Source of the DNA: an uncultured SAR86 cluster bacterium
GTDB lineage: Bacteria; Pseudomonadota; Gammaproteobacteria; Magnimaribacterales; AG-339-G14
DNA length: 64,000 nucleotides
Assembly: GCA_902627595.1 (NCBI GenBank)
Contig: CACOJO010000001.1
Coordinates: forward strand, 1 to 64,000
Direction: 5' to 3'
In this document: positions 18,825 to 25,942 of the stretch, in pieces
Layout of the letters: each line of letters starts with the position of its first letter
Position numbering within the stretch: position 1 is the stretch's first letter
Made by a program: the position numbers and the translations under genes
Notes under the pieces: generated by a model
What the model saw: the letters and a program-made list of their open reading frames with translations, nothing else
Told to the model about the DNA's origin: nothing
Databases searched by the model: none

Positions 18825-19880
18825 TCAAGCTAAATGGGCTTGCGACAAATAATCTTTAGATTGCATTTCTACCAATCTGCTGATTGTCCTTTTATATTTT
18901 TCTCCCAGTCTAGTTTTGACATATAGATTTTCTGGTAGTTCAGCTGCAGAGATAATTAGTTTAACTTTTCTGTCATAACATTCATCTATAAATGAAATAA
19001 ACCTTCTTGCTTCATCATCTGAATTAATCACGGGAACTTCTGAAAGAACTATTGTGTGAAATTCTTTAGAAACTTCTATGTAGTCTGGAGCACTTCGAGG
19101 AGAAGAACATATTTGTTGAAAATTAACCCATAAAACTCCTTTGGAGAATGCAATAACCATAATTTTTCTGTTATTTATGCTTATAAAATCTTTTTCGTCT
19201 CTTTTGTTTTGAGTAATTTCATTAAAAATATTTTCGATAACTTCTTTTTTGTCTTCACAAGGATAAAAATAGCTTCCACTCTTTTCTAAGGCCCTCAATC
19301 TAAAATCCGTATTGGAGTCTAAATGATAAACATCACATGAATTTTCTATAGCTTCAATTGCTGGCAGGAAAAGCTTTCTTTGCAACCCACCTTCATATAA
19401 GTTTTTAGGAGGAATATTTGAAGTAGCAAAAAAAGAGATTTTAGATTTAAAAAGTTCTGTCATAAATTTTCCTAACAACATTGCATCCGCTATGTCTTCT
19501 ACATAAAACTCATCAAAGCACAGACATTCATACTTTTTTGTTAAATCTTTAACAACTTTATTTATTGGATCAGATACTCCTTCATAGTTCTTCAGATTGC
19601 CATGAAGATTTTGCATAAAACGATGAAAATGCAATCTTATTTTTTTTTCATGATTAATTTCTTCAAATAACATATCCATTAGAAAAGTTTTTCCTCTCCC
19701 CACATCACCATGAATATAAATCCTCTGAGGAGCCTTTGAGGAAAATAATCCAAAAAAATTTTTTTCCTTATTAATTTCACGTAAGCAAATGTCTAGACGC
19801 CCAGCTAGCTCTAGCTGAGCGTCATCTAAAGAAATTTCTTGGCTAGAGACCGCTCTTAGATAGTTTTCCTTAAGAACTAT
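18825..19880 (-). CDS. zapE: ZapE/AFG1 family cell-division ATPase, probable ATA start
   Basis: An AAA-type ATPase of about 351 residues (375 in E. coli). Walker A is GDVGRGKT at residues 58-65 and the Walker B-type segment is CLCFDEFYVEDIADAM. A GTG at 19703 would begin inside Walker A and cannot be the start. The homologous N-terminus (LKENYLRAVSSQEISLDDAQ, then RLDICLREI) continues upstream to an in-frame TGA at 19890-19892 with no ATG, GTG or TTG. The best initiator is ATA at 19878-19880, six bases after a GAGGA ribosome site and overlapping the stop of the upstream gene. ZapE acts at the Z-ring under stress. Confidence 0.82.
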   Translation of the reverse strand: MVLKENYLRAVSSQEISLDDAQLELAGRLDICLREINKEKNFFGLFSSKAPQRIYIHGDVGRGKTFLMDMLFEEINHEKKIRLHFHRFMQNLHGNLKNYEGVSDPINKVVKDLTKKYECLCFDEFYVEDIADAMLLGKFMTELFKSKISFFATSNIPPKNLYEGGLQRKLFLPAIEAIENSCDVYHLDSNTDFRLRALEKSGSYFYPCEDKKEVIENIFNEITQNKRDEKDFISINNRKIMVIAFSKGVLWVNFQQICSSPRSAPDYIEVSKEFHTIVLSEVPVINSDDEARRFISFIDECYDRKVKLIISAAELPENLYVKTRLGEKYKRTISRLVEMQSKDYLSQAHLA

Positions 19881-20164
19881 TTTATTTCCTCATGAACAGT
19901 AATCTCAGGTGCACCTGCAAGAAATGGTGCAAGCGCTCCACCCAACTCTTTGAAGTGGTCGGTGGTGGAATGGTGAGCATGGCTTTCCGCATCTTTATAA
20001 ATTTCTATCATTTGGTAGGTTTGAGGATCATTGGTTTTAAGTAAACCGTAGTAGAAAACACCAGGTTCATTTGCATTTGTTGCCTCAACAAGCTTTAACA
20101 TATTTTCTTCAAAGTCTTTTTCACTTCCTTCTTTTATATTCAATTTAACAAGTACACCAATCAT
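19877..20164 (-). CDS. antibiotic biosynthesis monooxygenase (ABM) domain protein
   Basis: The 95-residue single-domain protein has a dimeric alpha+beta barrel fold. MIGVLVKLNIKEGSEKDFEENMLKLV, EPGVFYYGLLK, YQMIEIYKDAESHAHH and FKELGGAL fit the ABM/YgiN quinol monooxygenase group. Oxidation or detoxification of a quinone-like molecule is possible, but the substrate is unknown. Its TAG stop overlaps the putative ATA start of zapE, so the two are probably translated together. Confidence 0.88.
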   Translation of the reverse strand: MIGVLVKLNIKEGSEKDFEENMLKLVEATNANEPGVFYYGLLKTNDPQTYQMIEIYKDAESHAHHSTTDHFKELGGALAPFLAGAPEITVHEEIK

Positions 20165-20235
20165 GATTTTCTCCTATAGTAATAATTATTTATATGTTTA
20201 GTATATAAGGCTAAATCATATTGGGAGAAAAGAAA

Positions 20236-20853
20236 ATGATAAAGATTTGGGGAACCGAAGCTTCAAGGGCAATGAGACCAATTTGGACTGCAGAGGAGAT
20301 GGGTCTAGATTACGAGCTCGTCATGATGCCTTTTCCACCTAGAATGTTCATGAAAGAGTATTTAGATATAAATATGCTCGGAACAATTCCTTATTTGATA
20401 GATGGCGATGTGAAAATGACAGAGTCAGTAGCGATGTCTCAATATTTGGTTGAGAAATATGGACCAACTGATTTAAGAGTTATGCCAGATGAACCTGACT
20501 ATCCAGCTTATTTAAATTGGCTTTTTCATTCTGACGCTACTTTAACTTTTCCGCAAACAGTTGTTCTAAGGTACAAACTTCAAGAGCCAGGCGTTGCGGA
20601 TGCTGCTGTAGATGGCTACAGCAGATGGTTTGTCTCTAGGTGTAAATTATTAGAGACAACTTTAAACGACAGAGAATATCTATGTTCAAATCGCTTTACA
20701 ATTGCAGATATCTGTGTGAGTTATGCTTTTGTTGTCGCTGATTCACTTGGCATAGAGCAAGCATTCAAACCAAATATAAAAAGATATACCGACATGCTTT
20801 TTGAAAGAGAAGCTTTTAAAAGATCTAAGTCTTATAAGTTTGAAGAGAAATAA
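20236..20853 (+). CDS. glutathione S-transferase family protein
   Basis: The start is ATG 20236, preceded by GGGAGA; a TTG at 20221 would overlap that ribosome site. The 205-residue protein has an N-terminal thioredoxin-like domain (IKIWGTEASRAMRPIWTAEEMGLDYELV, then NMLGTIPYLIDGDVKMTESVAMSQYLVEKYG). The C-terminal helical domain includes FTIADICVSYAFVVADSLG. The catalytic Ser/Cys position is probably in TEASRAMR. The substrate is unknown. It is 27 bp upstream of the HbpS-like gene and opens the accessory redox region. Confidence 0.88.
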   Translation: MIKIWGTEASRAMRPIWTAEEMGLDYELVMMPFPPRMFMKEYLDINMLGTIPYLIDGDVKMTESVAMSQYLVEKYGPTDLRVMPDEPDYPAYLNWLFHSDATLTFPQTVVLRYKLQEPGVADAAVDGYSRWFVSRCKLLETTLNDREYLCSNRFTIADICVSYAFVVADSLGIEQAFKPNIKRYTDMLFEREAFKRSKSYKFEEK

Positions 20854-20880
20854 TGTAGTTTTTTAATTTAGGAGATAGAT

Positions 20881-21309
20881 ATGATTACCCTTAAAGATGC
20901 ACAAAAAATAATTGATGGTTGTTTAAAAAAAGCCAGAGAAGAAAATATGAATCCTGTAACAATTGCAGTTCTTGATACTCGAGGGGTATTAGTAAGTTCA
21001 GCAATGGAAGATAATTCGGCTCTCATTAGACCTGATATAGCCTTTGCCAAAGCATGGGGCTGTGTTGGAATTGGTTTCTCCAGTAGAGCTATCAGAGATC
21101 TCTATGGCGCTCAACCTGAACAAACTCATTTTTTTAATGCTGCTAGAGCTATATCTGGAAACAAAATAGCTCCATCTCCTGGAGGGATAATGATTAAGAA
21201 AGGAGACGAGGTAATTGGCTCAGTTGGCGTTTCAGGAGATTTACCCGATCGTGATGAGGTTTGTGCAATAGCAGGAGTGGAAGCTGCAGGATTGACTTAT
21301 CAAATTTGA
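20881..21309 (+). CDS. HbpS/GlcG-like (DUF336) protein
   Basis: The 142-residue protein has the GlcG/HbpS fold: ITLKDAQKIIDGCLKKAREE, VTIAVLDTRGVLVSSAMEDNS, ALIRPDIAFAKAW, PSPGGIMIKKGDEVIGSVGVSG and the end DEVCAIAGVEAAG. Members include a heme-binding sensor protein and glycolate-locus GlcG; most are uncharacterised. The start at 20881 is preceded by TAGGAGATAG, a good ribosome site. Likely cotranscribed with the GST gene. Confidence 0.85.
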   Translation: MITLKDAQKIIDGCLKKAREENMNPVTIAVLDTRGVLVSSAMEDNSALIRPDIAFAKAWGCVGIGFSSRAIRDLYGAQPEQTHFFNAARAISGNKIAPSPGGIMIKKGDEVIGSVGVSGDLPDRDEVCAIAGVEAAGLTYQI

Positions 21310-21323
21310 TGAATGCCGCAAGA

Positions 21324-22199
21324 TTAGTTTTTAATTTTAGGCGGCAAAGGAATTAACACAGAAGTCTTTTTAATGTAATTTTTGTATTCTTCGTCATCTC
21401 CCCATTTCTTTTTTCCTCTAAGTTCTAACAATCTCACACCGCTTATTTGAGTCAAAAGGATGATGATAAAGATAGGGGAAATTAGAGTGACGAACTGCCA
21501 ACCCTGAAGAACGGGTAAAGCTATTACTGTAATCCCAATCCACAAAAGAATTTCACCAAAGTAATTCGGGTGTCTTGACCAAGACCAAATCCCTGTTGTA
21601 ATAAATTTGTCTTTATTTTCTGGATTCGATCTAAATTTTGATTTTTGATTATCTGAAACTACTTCTATTGAAAAACCTAAAATCCAAATTAGAGTTCCTA
21701 TAACAAGAAAAATATCTGTTTCAACTTTTTCCGAAGAAGTCATGGCAGCAAGTCCGGCGGCTAAAGATAAAAATACCCACATACCCTGTATATTCCAAGT
21801 CATCAGAAACCACCAAAACTTAGTTTTCATAATATCAAATCTACCGTCACCACCATCCTTTCTTACCCTAAAGAACAAAAAAGAACCAAGTCTTGTAGCC
21901 CAAATGACTACTAGTAATGTAATTATGATATCTCTCAAAAAAATCTCTGGGATAGACATGAGGGTGAAAAGTACTGCTGAGATAAAAGTCAAAGAACCAG
22001 TTAAATCAAAAAAATGCTCCGTCCTATTTATGAAAGAAGGTATAAAAACTAACCACTGAATGATAAAAATCAATAACACCACAAATCCAAAAAGTGGAAC
22101 GTTGGATATTGAGATACTTTCTTGATTTACTGCAAAAGCAATTAGCGTTGAAAGTAACAGGACTACAAAAGAGGCTGGAATAGTTGTTTTATTAGGCAT
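21324..22199 (-). CDS. DUF1295 membrane protein (steroid 5-alpha-reductase-like C-terminus)
   Basis: The 291-residue integral membrane protein has about seven helices. The C-terminal signature is TGIWSWSRHPNYFGEILLWIGI followed by LLELRGKKKWGDDEEYKNYIKKTSVLIPLPPK, diagnostic for DUF1295. The fold is related to isoprenylcysteine methyltransferases and 3-oxo-5-alpha-steroid reductases. A reductase acting on a lipid or steroid-like compound is possible but not shown. It converges with the HbpS-like gene and is divergent from the nitronate monooxygenase gene. Confidence 0.85.
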   Translation of the reverse strand: MPNKTTIPASFVVLLLSTLIAFAVNQESISISNVPLFGFVVLLIFIIQWLVFIPSFINRTEHFFDLTGSLTFISAVLFTLMSIPEIFLRDIIITLLVVIWATRLGSFLFFRVRKDGGDGRFDIMKTKFWWFLMTWNIQGMWVFLSLAAGLAAMTSSEKVETDIFLVIGTLIWILGFSIEVVSDNQKSKFRSNPENKDKFITTGIWSWSRHPNYFGEILLWIGITVIALPVLQGWQFVTLISPIFIIILLTQISGVRLLELRGKKKWGDDEEYKNYIKKTSVLIPLPPKIKN

Positions 22200-22277
22200 T
22201 GAGAAATTTTAATATAAAAATCTTGATTTGAATTAATTTTTAGATGATATTAATACATAGTCTAGAGAGGTATAGAT

Positions 22278-23417
22278 ATGATGAATTCAAAAATTTGTGA
22301 AATGTTGGACATAGAATTTCCGCTTGTCGCATTTACACATTGTAGAGATGTAGTAGTAGCAGTTTCAAAAGCAGGTGGTTGCGGGGTACTAGGAGCGGTA
22401 GGCATGTCACCTGAACAATTAGAAAAAGAACTCAAATGGATTGACGAACATATAGATGGGAAGCCCTACGGAGTCGATGTATTGATTCCAAATAAAATGG
22501 TGGGAAAGGATGAAAAATTTGACGCAGACAAACTTGCAAAAATGATTCCTCAAGAATATGCAGACTTTAGAACTGATGTTTTAGCCAATCACGGGATAGA
22601 TGCTCCTGAGCTCAGAAAAATTGATACTGCTGGTTCAGGATTTGCCGAAAACACTCAGTCAGACGGAGCGAAAGCTCTTTTAGATGTTGCCTTTAAACAT
22701 CCTATAAAAATAATAGCGAATGCCCTAGGCGTTCCTCCAGATTGGATGATACAAATGGGAAAAGATAATGATTGTAAGGTTGCTGCTTTATTAGGAACTG
22801 CTCAGCACGCAATAAATCAAGTTAAAGCTGGAGTAGATATTTTGGTTGTTTCTGGTACCGAAGCAGGCGGTCATTGTGGAAGTGTTTCTACCATGGTTTT
22901 AATTCCTGAGGTTCATGAAGCAATTCAACCCTATGGAGATGTACCAATTCTTGCAGCTGGAGGAATTGTAACTGGTAAGCAAATGGCGGCAGCAATGGCT
23001 ATGGGAGCTTCAGGAGCATGGTGTGGTTCAGTATGGTTAACAACAATAGAGTCTGAAGTAGATCCGGTTATTAAAGAAAAAATGGTTGCAGCCAATTCCA
23101 GCCAAACGGTTAGATCAAGAAGCAGAACTGGAAAACATTCTAGACAGTTGGTTACTCCTTGGACTCAAGCTTGGGAAGCAGAGAGCGCTCCAGAACCTTT
23201 GCCTATGCCCTTACAACCTATGGTTGCCGAACCTGCTCTTCAAAAAGTAAATAAACTTGCTGCTGGAGGTCATGAGGGAGCTCAAGAGCTTGCTACATAC
23301 TGGGTTGGTCAGGGAGTAGGCCTAATGAATCAAAGTATTTCTGCAAGCGACGTTGTTCAAGAATTCAAAGAAGATTTTATAAATGCCTTCGAAAGACTAA
23401 ATAACTTTGTGAGTTAA
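22278..23417 (+). CDS. nitronate monooxygenase family flavoprotein
   Basis: The 379-residue FMN-dependent TIM-barrel protein is of the 2-nitropropane dioxygenase/NMO family. Motifs are SKAGGCGVLGAVGMSPEQLEKEL near the N-terminus, VVSGTEAGGHCGSVSTMVLIPEV around residues 192-214 and the FMN phosphate-binding ILAAGGIVTGKQMAAAMAMGASGAWCG. The family oxidises alkyl nitronates, but many members act as reductases or oxidases of unknown substrate. AGAGAGG at 22264-22270 precedes the ATG. It converges with the secreted ABM-like gene 3 bp away. Confidence 0.88.
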   Translation: MMNSKICEMLDIEFPLVAFTHCRDVVVAVSKAGGCGVLGAVGMSPEQLEKELKWIDEHIDGKPYGVDVLIPNKMVGKDEKFDADKLAKMIPQEYADFRTDVLANHGIDAPELRKIDTAGSGFAENTQSDGAKALLDVAFKHPIKIIANALGVPPDWMIQMGKDNDCKVAALLGTAQHAINQVKAGVDILVVSGTEAGGHCGSVSTMVLIPEVHEAIQPYGDVPILAAGGIVTGKQMAAAMAMGASGAWCGSVWLTTIESEVDPVIKEKMVAANSSQTVRSRSRTGKHSRQLVTPWTQAWEAESAPEPLPMPLQPMVAEPALQKVNKLAAGGHEGAQELATYWVGQGVGLMNQSISASDVVQEFKEDFINAFERLNNFVS

Positions 23418-23420
23418 GAT

Positions 23421-23885
23421 TTATTTAATCTTAGATATCTCTTGACCAAGTTGTTCTGCAACTCTGTCGAAGCCTACTAGGTTATTTCGGAAATCTTTAG
23501 TAAAAGGTTCTAAAGATTTCTTTAGTTTTGAATTTGCATTCCCCAAAACTTGAAAATTAGCAATTGAAAAGTTTTCCACAAACTCAGATTCCCATTTGCT
23601 CCCTAAAAAATTATTCATATGAATTAGAGCAGCTTTGTTGTTGGGATAAATTTCTAAAAGAAAAACTTTATTTTCTTTGTTAGAGAAATGATATTGGTAA
23701 ACAAGCGTTTGTGGTTCTTTCTTATTGACATTATCTGTAATTCTCGCAACAAATTCTTTTGCTTTTTTTTCTTGACCATCAATGATTTGTAGATCAATCG
23801 CAAAAACAATGACATCCAATTTTTCGTGATGCATAGTGAATAAAGAAGTTGAAATGAGTAATGCTAGTAAAGATAGATATTTCAT
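23421..23885 (-). CDS. exported ABM-like small protein, function unknown
   Basis: The chosen ATG at 23885 has AGGAAT upstream and gives a signal peptide, MKYLSLLALLISTSLFTMHH. A longer frame from 23954 would overlap the SDR gene and displace the signal. The mature part, about 135 residues, resembles an ABM/quinol-monooxygenase ferredoxin-like fold (VIVFAIDLQIIDGQEKKAKEFVARI, TLVYQYHFSNKENKVFLLEIYPNNKAALIHMNN). The helical C-terminal tail contains FRNNLVGFDRVAEQLGQEI. It lies 19 bp after the SDR gene in the ADH-SDR run. A periplasmic location is inferred. Confidence 0.72.
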   Translation of the reverse strand: MKYLSLLALLISTSLFTMHHEKLDVIVFAIDLQIIDGQEKKAKEFVARITDNVNKKEPQTLVYQYHFSNKENKVFLLEIYPNNKAALIHMNNFLGSKWESEFVENFSIANFQVLGNANSKLKKSLEPFTKDFRNNLVGFDRVAEQLGQEISKIK

Positions 23886-23904
23886 AATAATTCCTATTAA
23901 AAAA

Positions 23905-24675
23905 TTAATGATTCCACCAAGCTTGGTCAGAAAAAGCCCTGATATCGATTTCATGAGTCCAAGTCGATTTAGTTTGTTGAGCTAGAAAAAGATATGTATC
24001 AGCAACATTCTCAGGCAGGATCATGCCATCATCCCCTTTTTGTTCTTTAAACTTTTCAAATAAATCAGGACCTAACATTTTTCCTAGTGTATCTGGCGCA
24101 TCCACTGCCCCATCGATGATTACATGAGCTACATGGATACCATCTTTAGCAAATTCAGCATTCAAAGACTGACATAACATTCTTCTGCCTCCCATCGCTG
24201 CTGCATGGGAATGTTGACCTTTATTTCCTCTGACTGCTGAGGTTGCAGATGTAACAATGATATTCCCTTCCTGCCTTTCTTTCATTTTTGGAGTGACGAC
24301 TTGGGCAAGCCTGAATAATCCAAAAGTAGCCATACGCCAGCCCATTTCAAATGCCTTATAACTTGTTTCTGCTAAAGCACGATCTCCTATTTGAGCCCCA
24401 ATGTTATAAATTACAGTATCTATTGGGCCAATGTCTGTCTCGATTTTGTTTACCAAGTCTTCAATAGAATTTTCTTCAATTACATTGAGCAAAGAACCTG
24501 ATGCTTTTCCACCAGCATCTGAAATTTCGCTCATAAGTTTGTTGAGACCTTCTTCATCTGTTCTTCGAGCTAAATATGCATGATATCCCTCTTTGGCAAA
24601 TCTTTTCGCCACAGTGCCCCCAATTCCAGCTCCAGCTCCTATGACTAGACAAACTTTTTCTTTAACTTTAGTCAT
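23905..24675 (-). CDS. divergent short-chain dehydrogenase/reductase lacking YxxxK
   Basis: The 256-residue SDR-fold protein has the nucleotide-binding VIGAGAGIGGTVAKRFAKEG at residues 11-30 and NIGAQ in place of NNAG. Ser143 or Ser146 is near the catalytic serine position. Where Y-x3-K is expected the sequence reads H157-AAA-M161, so the catalytic Tyr and Lys are both absent. The GIHVAHVIIDGAVD segment matches a divergent SDR clade known to lose the Tyr. It may bind NAD(P) with altered chemistry or be a non-catalytic partner. It overlaps the ADH gene by 8 bp. Confidence 0.85.
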   Translation of the reverse strand: MTKVKEKVCLVIGAGAGIGGTVAKRFAKEGYHAYLARRTDEEGLNKLMSEISDAGGKASGSLLNVIEENSIEDLVNKIETDIGPIDTVIYNIGAQIGDRALAETSYKAFEMGWRMATFGLFRLAQVVTPKMKERQEGNIIVTSATSAVRGNKGQHSHAAAMGGRRMLCQSLNAEFAKDGIHVAHVIIDGAVDAPDTLGKMLGPDLFEKFKEQKGDDGMILPENVADTYLFLAQQTKSTWTHEIDIRAFSDQAWWNH

Positions 24676-25714
24676 GGGTTAAAGATACGAGCCCTAAAAG
24701 ATCACCATTTTTCATTTCTTCGAGTGTTCTGTTAGCCTCAGAAATATTTCTTGATTCAACTTCGACAGGTTCTATTTTTCCTGTTGAAACTAATTTCATG
24801 AGCTCTTCCATTTCTCCTAAGCTTCCAACGTAAGAGCCTAAAATCTTTTTCTCAGTCAAAGTGAGAAGTGGAAGGGGAATGGTGATTTGACCACCAAATA
24901 AACCAACAACAACTAAAGTTCCTCCCTTTGCAAGAGATTGGTAACCAAGGTTTACAGAAGATTCGGCGCCAACAAAGTCAACAATAGCGTTAGCACCTCC
25001 GTTTGTGATTTCCATAAGTTTTTCAGCTGCACCTTCATTAGATGAATTTATAATTTCTGCTGCACCTAAATTTTTTGCTACTTTGAGTTTCTCATCATCA
25101 ATATCTATGACTATTGGATTTATATCATAAGCAGCTCTAGCTATTTTCAATGCTAATAGACCTAATCCCCCAGCACTAACAATTACTAGAGAACTATTTT
25201 TGTTAAAAGGCGCCGCTTTTTTTAGCGCACTAAAAGCAGTTAGTCCTCTGCAGGCATAGCTTCCAGCCAAGCTATCTGGGGTATCGCCCGCATCGAAAAG
25301 ATACTTTTCTCCAGGCACCAAAACATGATCTCCATAACCGCCACTTACATTAATACCAAGATTAGAATTATTTAAACAATAATGTGTTTTATCTGAATTA
25401 CATAGATCACAGTCTCCACATCCTATCCATGGATAAGCAACATATCTTTCTCCAATATTCACTGAAGTAACTTCTTCTCCGAATGAAACAACCTCACCGA
25501 AGATTTCATGACCCATTGTTAAAGGTTCGGCAAGTGGCATTGGGAGTTTCATATCAGCACCTAAATCAAAATAACCATCATGAATGTGAACGTCAGAATG
25601 ACAAACTCCACAAGAAACTGTTTTTAGTAAAATTTCTTTTCCTGTTGGTGTCGGCGTCTCTATTTCTTTTTCTTCTAATGGTTTTCCATTTTCTACTACT
25701 TGATAAGCTTTCAT
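24668..25714 (-). CDS. zinc-dependent alcohol dehydrogenase (MDR superfamily)
   Basis: The 348-residue medium-chain dehydrogenase has the catalytic zinc site CGVCHSDVH and GHEIFGEV, and the structural zinc cysteines in CGDCDLCNSDKTHYC. A Rossmann segment follows (VIVSAGGLGLLALKIARAAYDINPIVIDIDDEKL), where an Asp after the second strand suggests NAD. The substrate is unknown; primary alcohols are typical. It is first of the ADH-SDR-ABM run and divergent from the TonB-dependent receptor across a 228-bp gap. Confidence 0.9.
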   Translation of the reverse strand: MKAYQVVENGKPLEEKEIETPTPTGKEILLKTVSCGVCHSDVHIHDGYFDLGADMKLPMPLAEPLTMGHEIFGEVVSFGEEVTSVNIGERYVAYPWIGCGDCDLCNSDKTHYCLNNSNLGINVSGGYGDHVLVPGEKYLFDAGDTPDSLAGSYACRGLTAFSALKKAAPFNKNSSLVIVSAGGLGLLALKIARAAYDINPIVIDIDDEKLKVAKNLGAAEIINSSNEGAAEKLMEITNGGANAIVDFVGAESSVNLGYQSLAKGGTLVVVGLFGGQITIPLPLLTLTEKKILGSYVGSLGEMEELMKLVSTGKIEPVEVESRNISEANRTLEEMKNGDLLGLVSLTHD

Positions 25715-25901
25715 TTGACTTCTCCAAATTTACAAATCAATATAATCATATTTAGTTTCTTGGGGGAAGTCCTTAAGTCACTATCATAAAGAGAAAATTG
25801 CAATTTGACTTCAACTTTGACAGTGAAGTTACCATATGATACGCAGCACTATTTTAGTGCACACATCATCTTTGATTTTGATAAAATCCTTCCCGTTGTA
25901 G

Positions 25902-25923
25902 CGACACCATGTCGTTTTTTTTT
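25902..25923 (+). promoter_or_regulatory. terminator-like hairpin in the TonB-dependent receptor leader
   Basis: CGACA (25902-25906) pairs with TGTCG (25910-25914) around a 3-nt loop CCA; A25900-T25916 and a G-T wobble could extend it. Nine T residues follow (25915-25923). It ends 19 bp before the receptor ATG and lies upstream of its AGGGGG ribosome site. The form is that of a short intrinsic terminator, suggesting leader attenuation of the receptor mRNA. The rest of the 228-bp ADH/receptor gap (25715-25942) holds no gene I could see; TTGACA at 25817 is not well spaced to a -10. Confidence 0.45.
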
Positions 25924-25942
25924 ATTAGTTTTAGGGGGAAAA

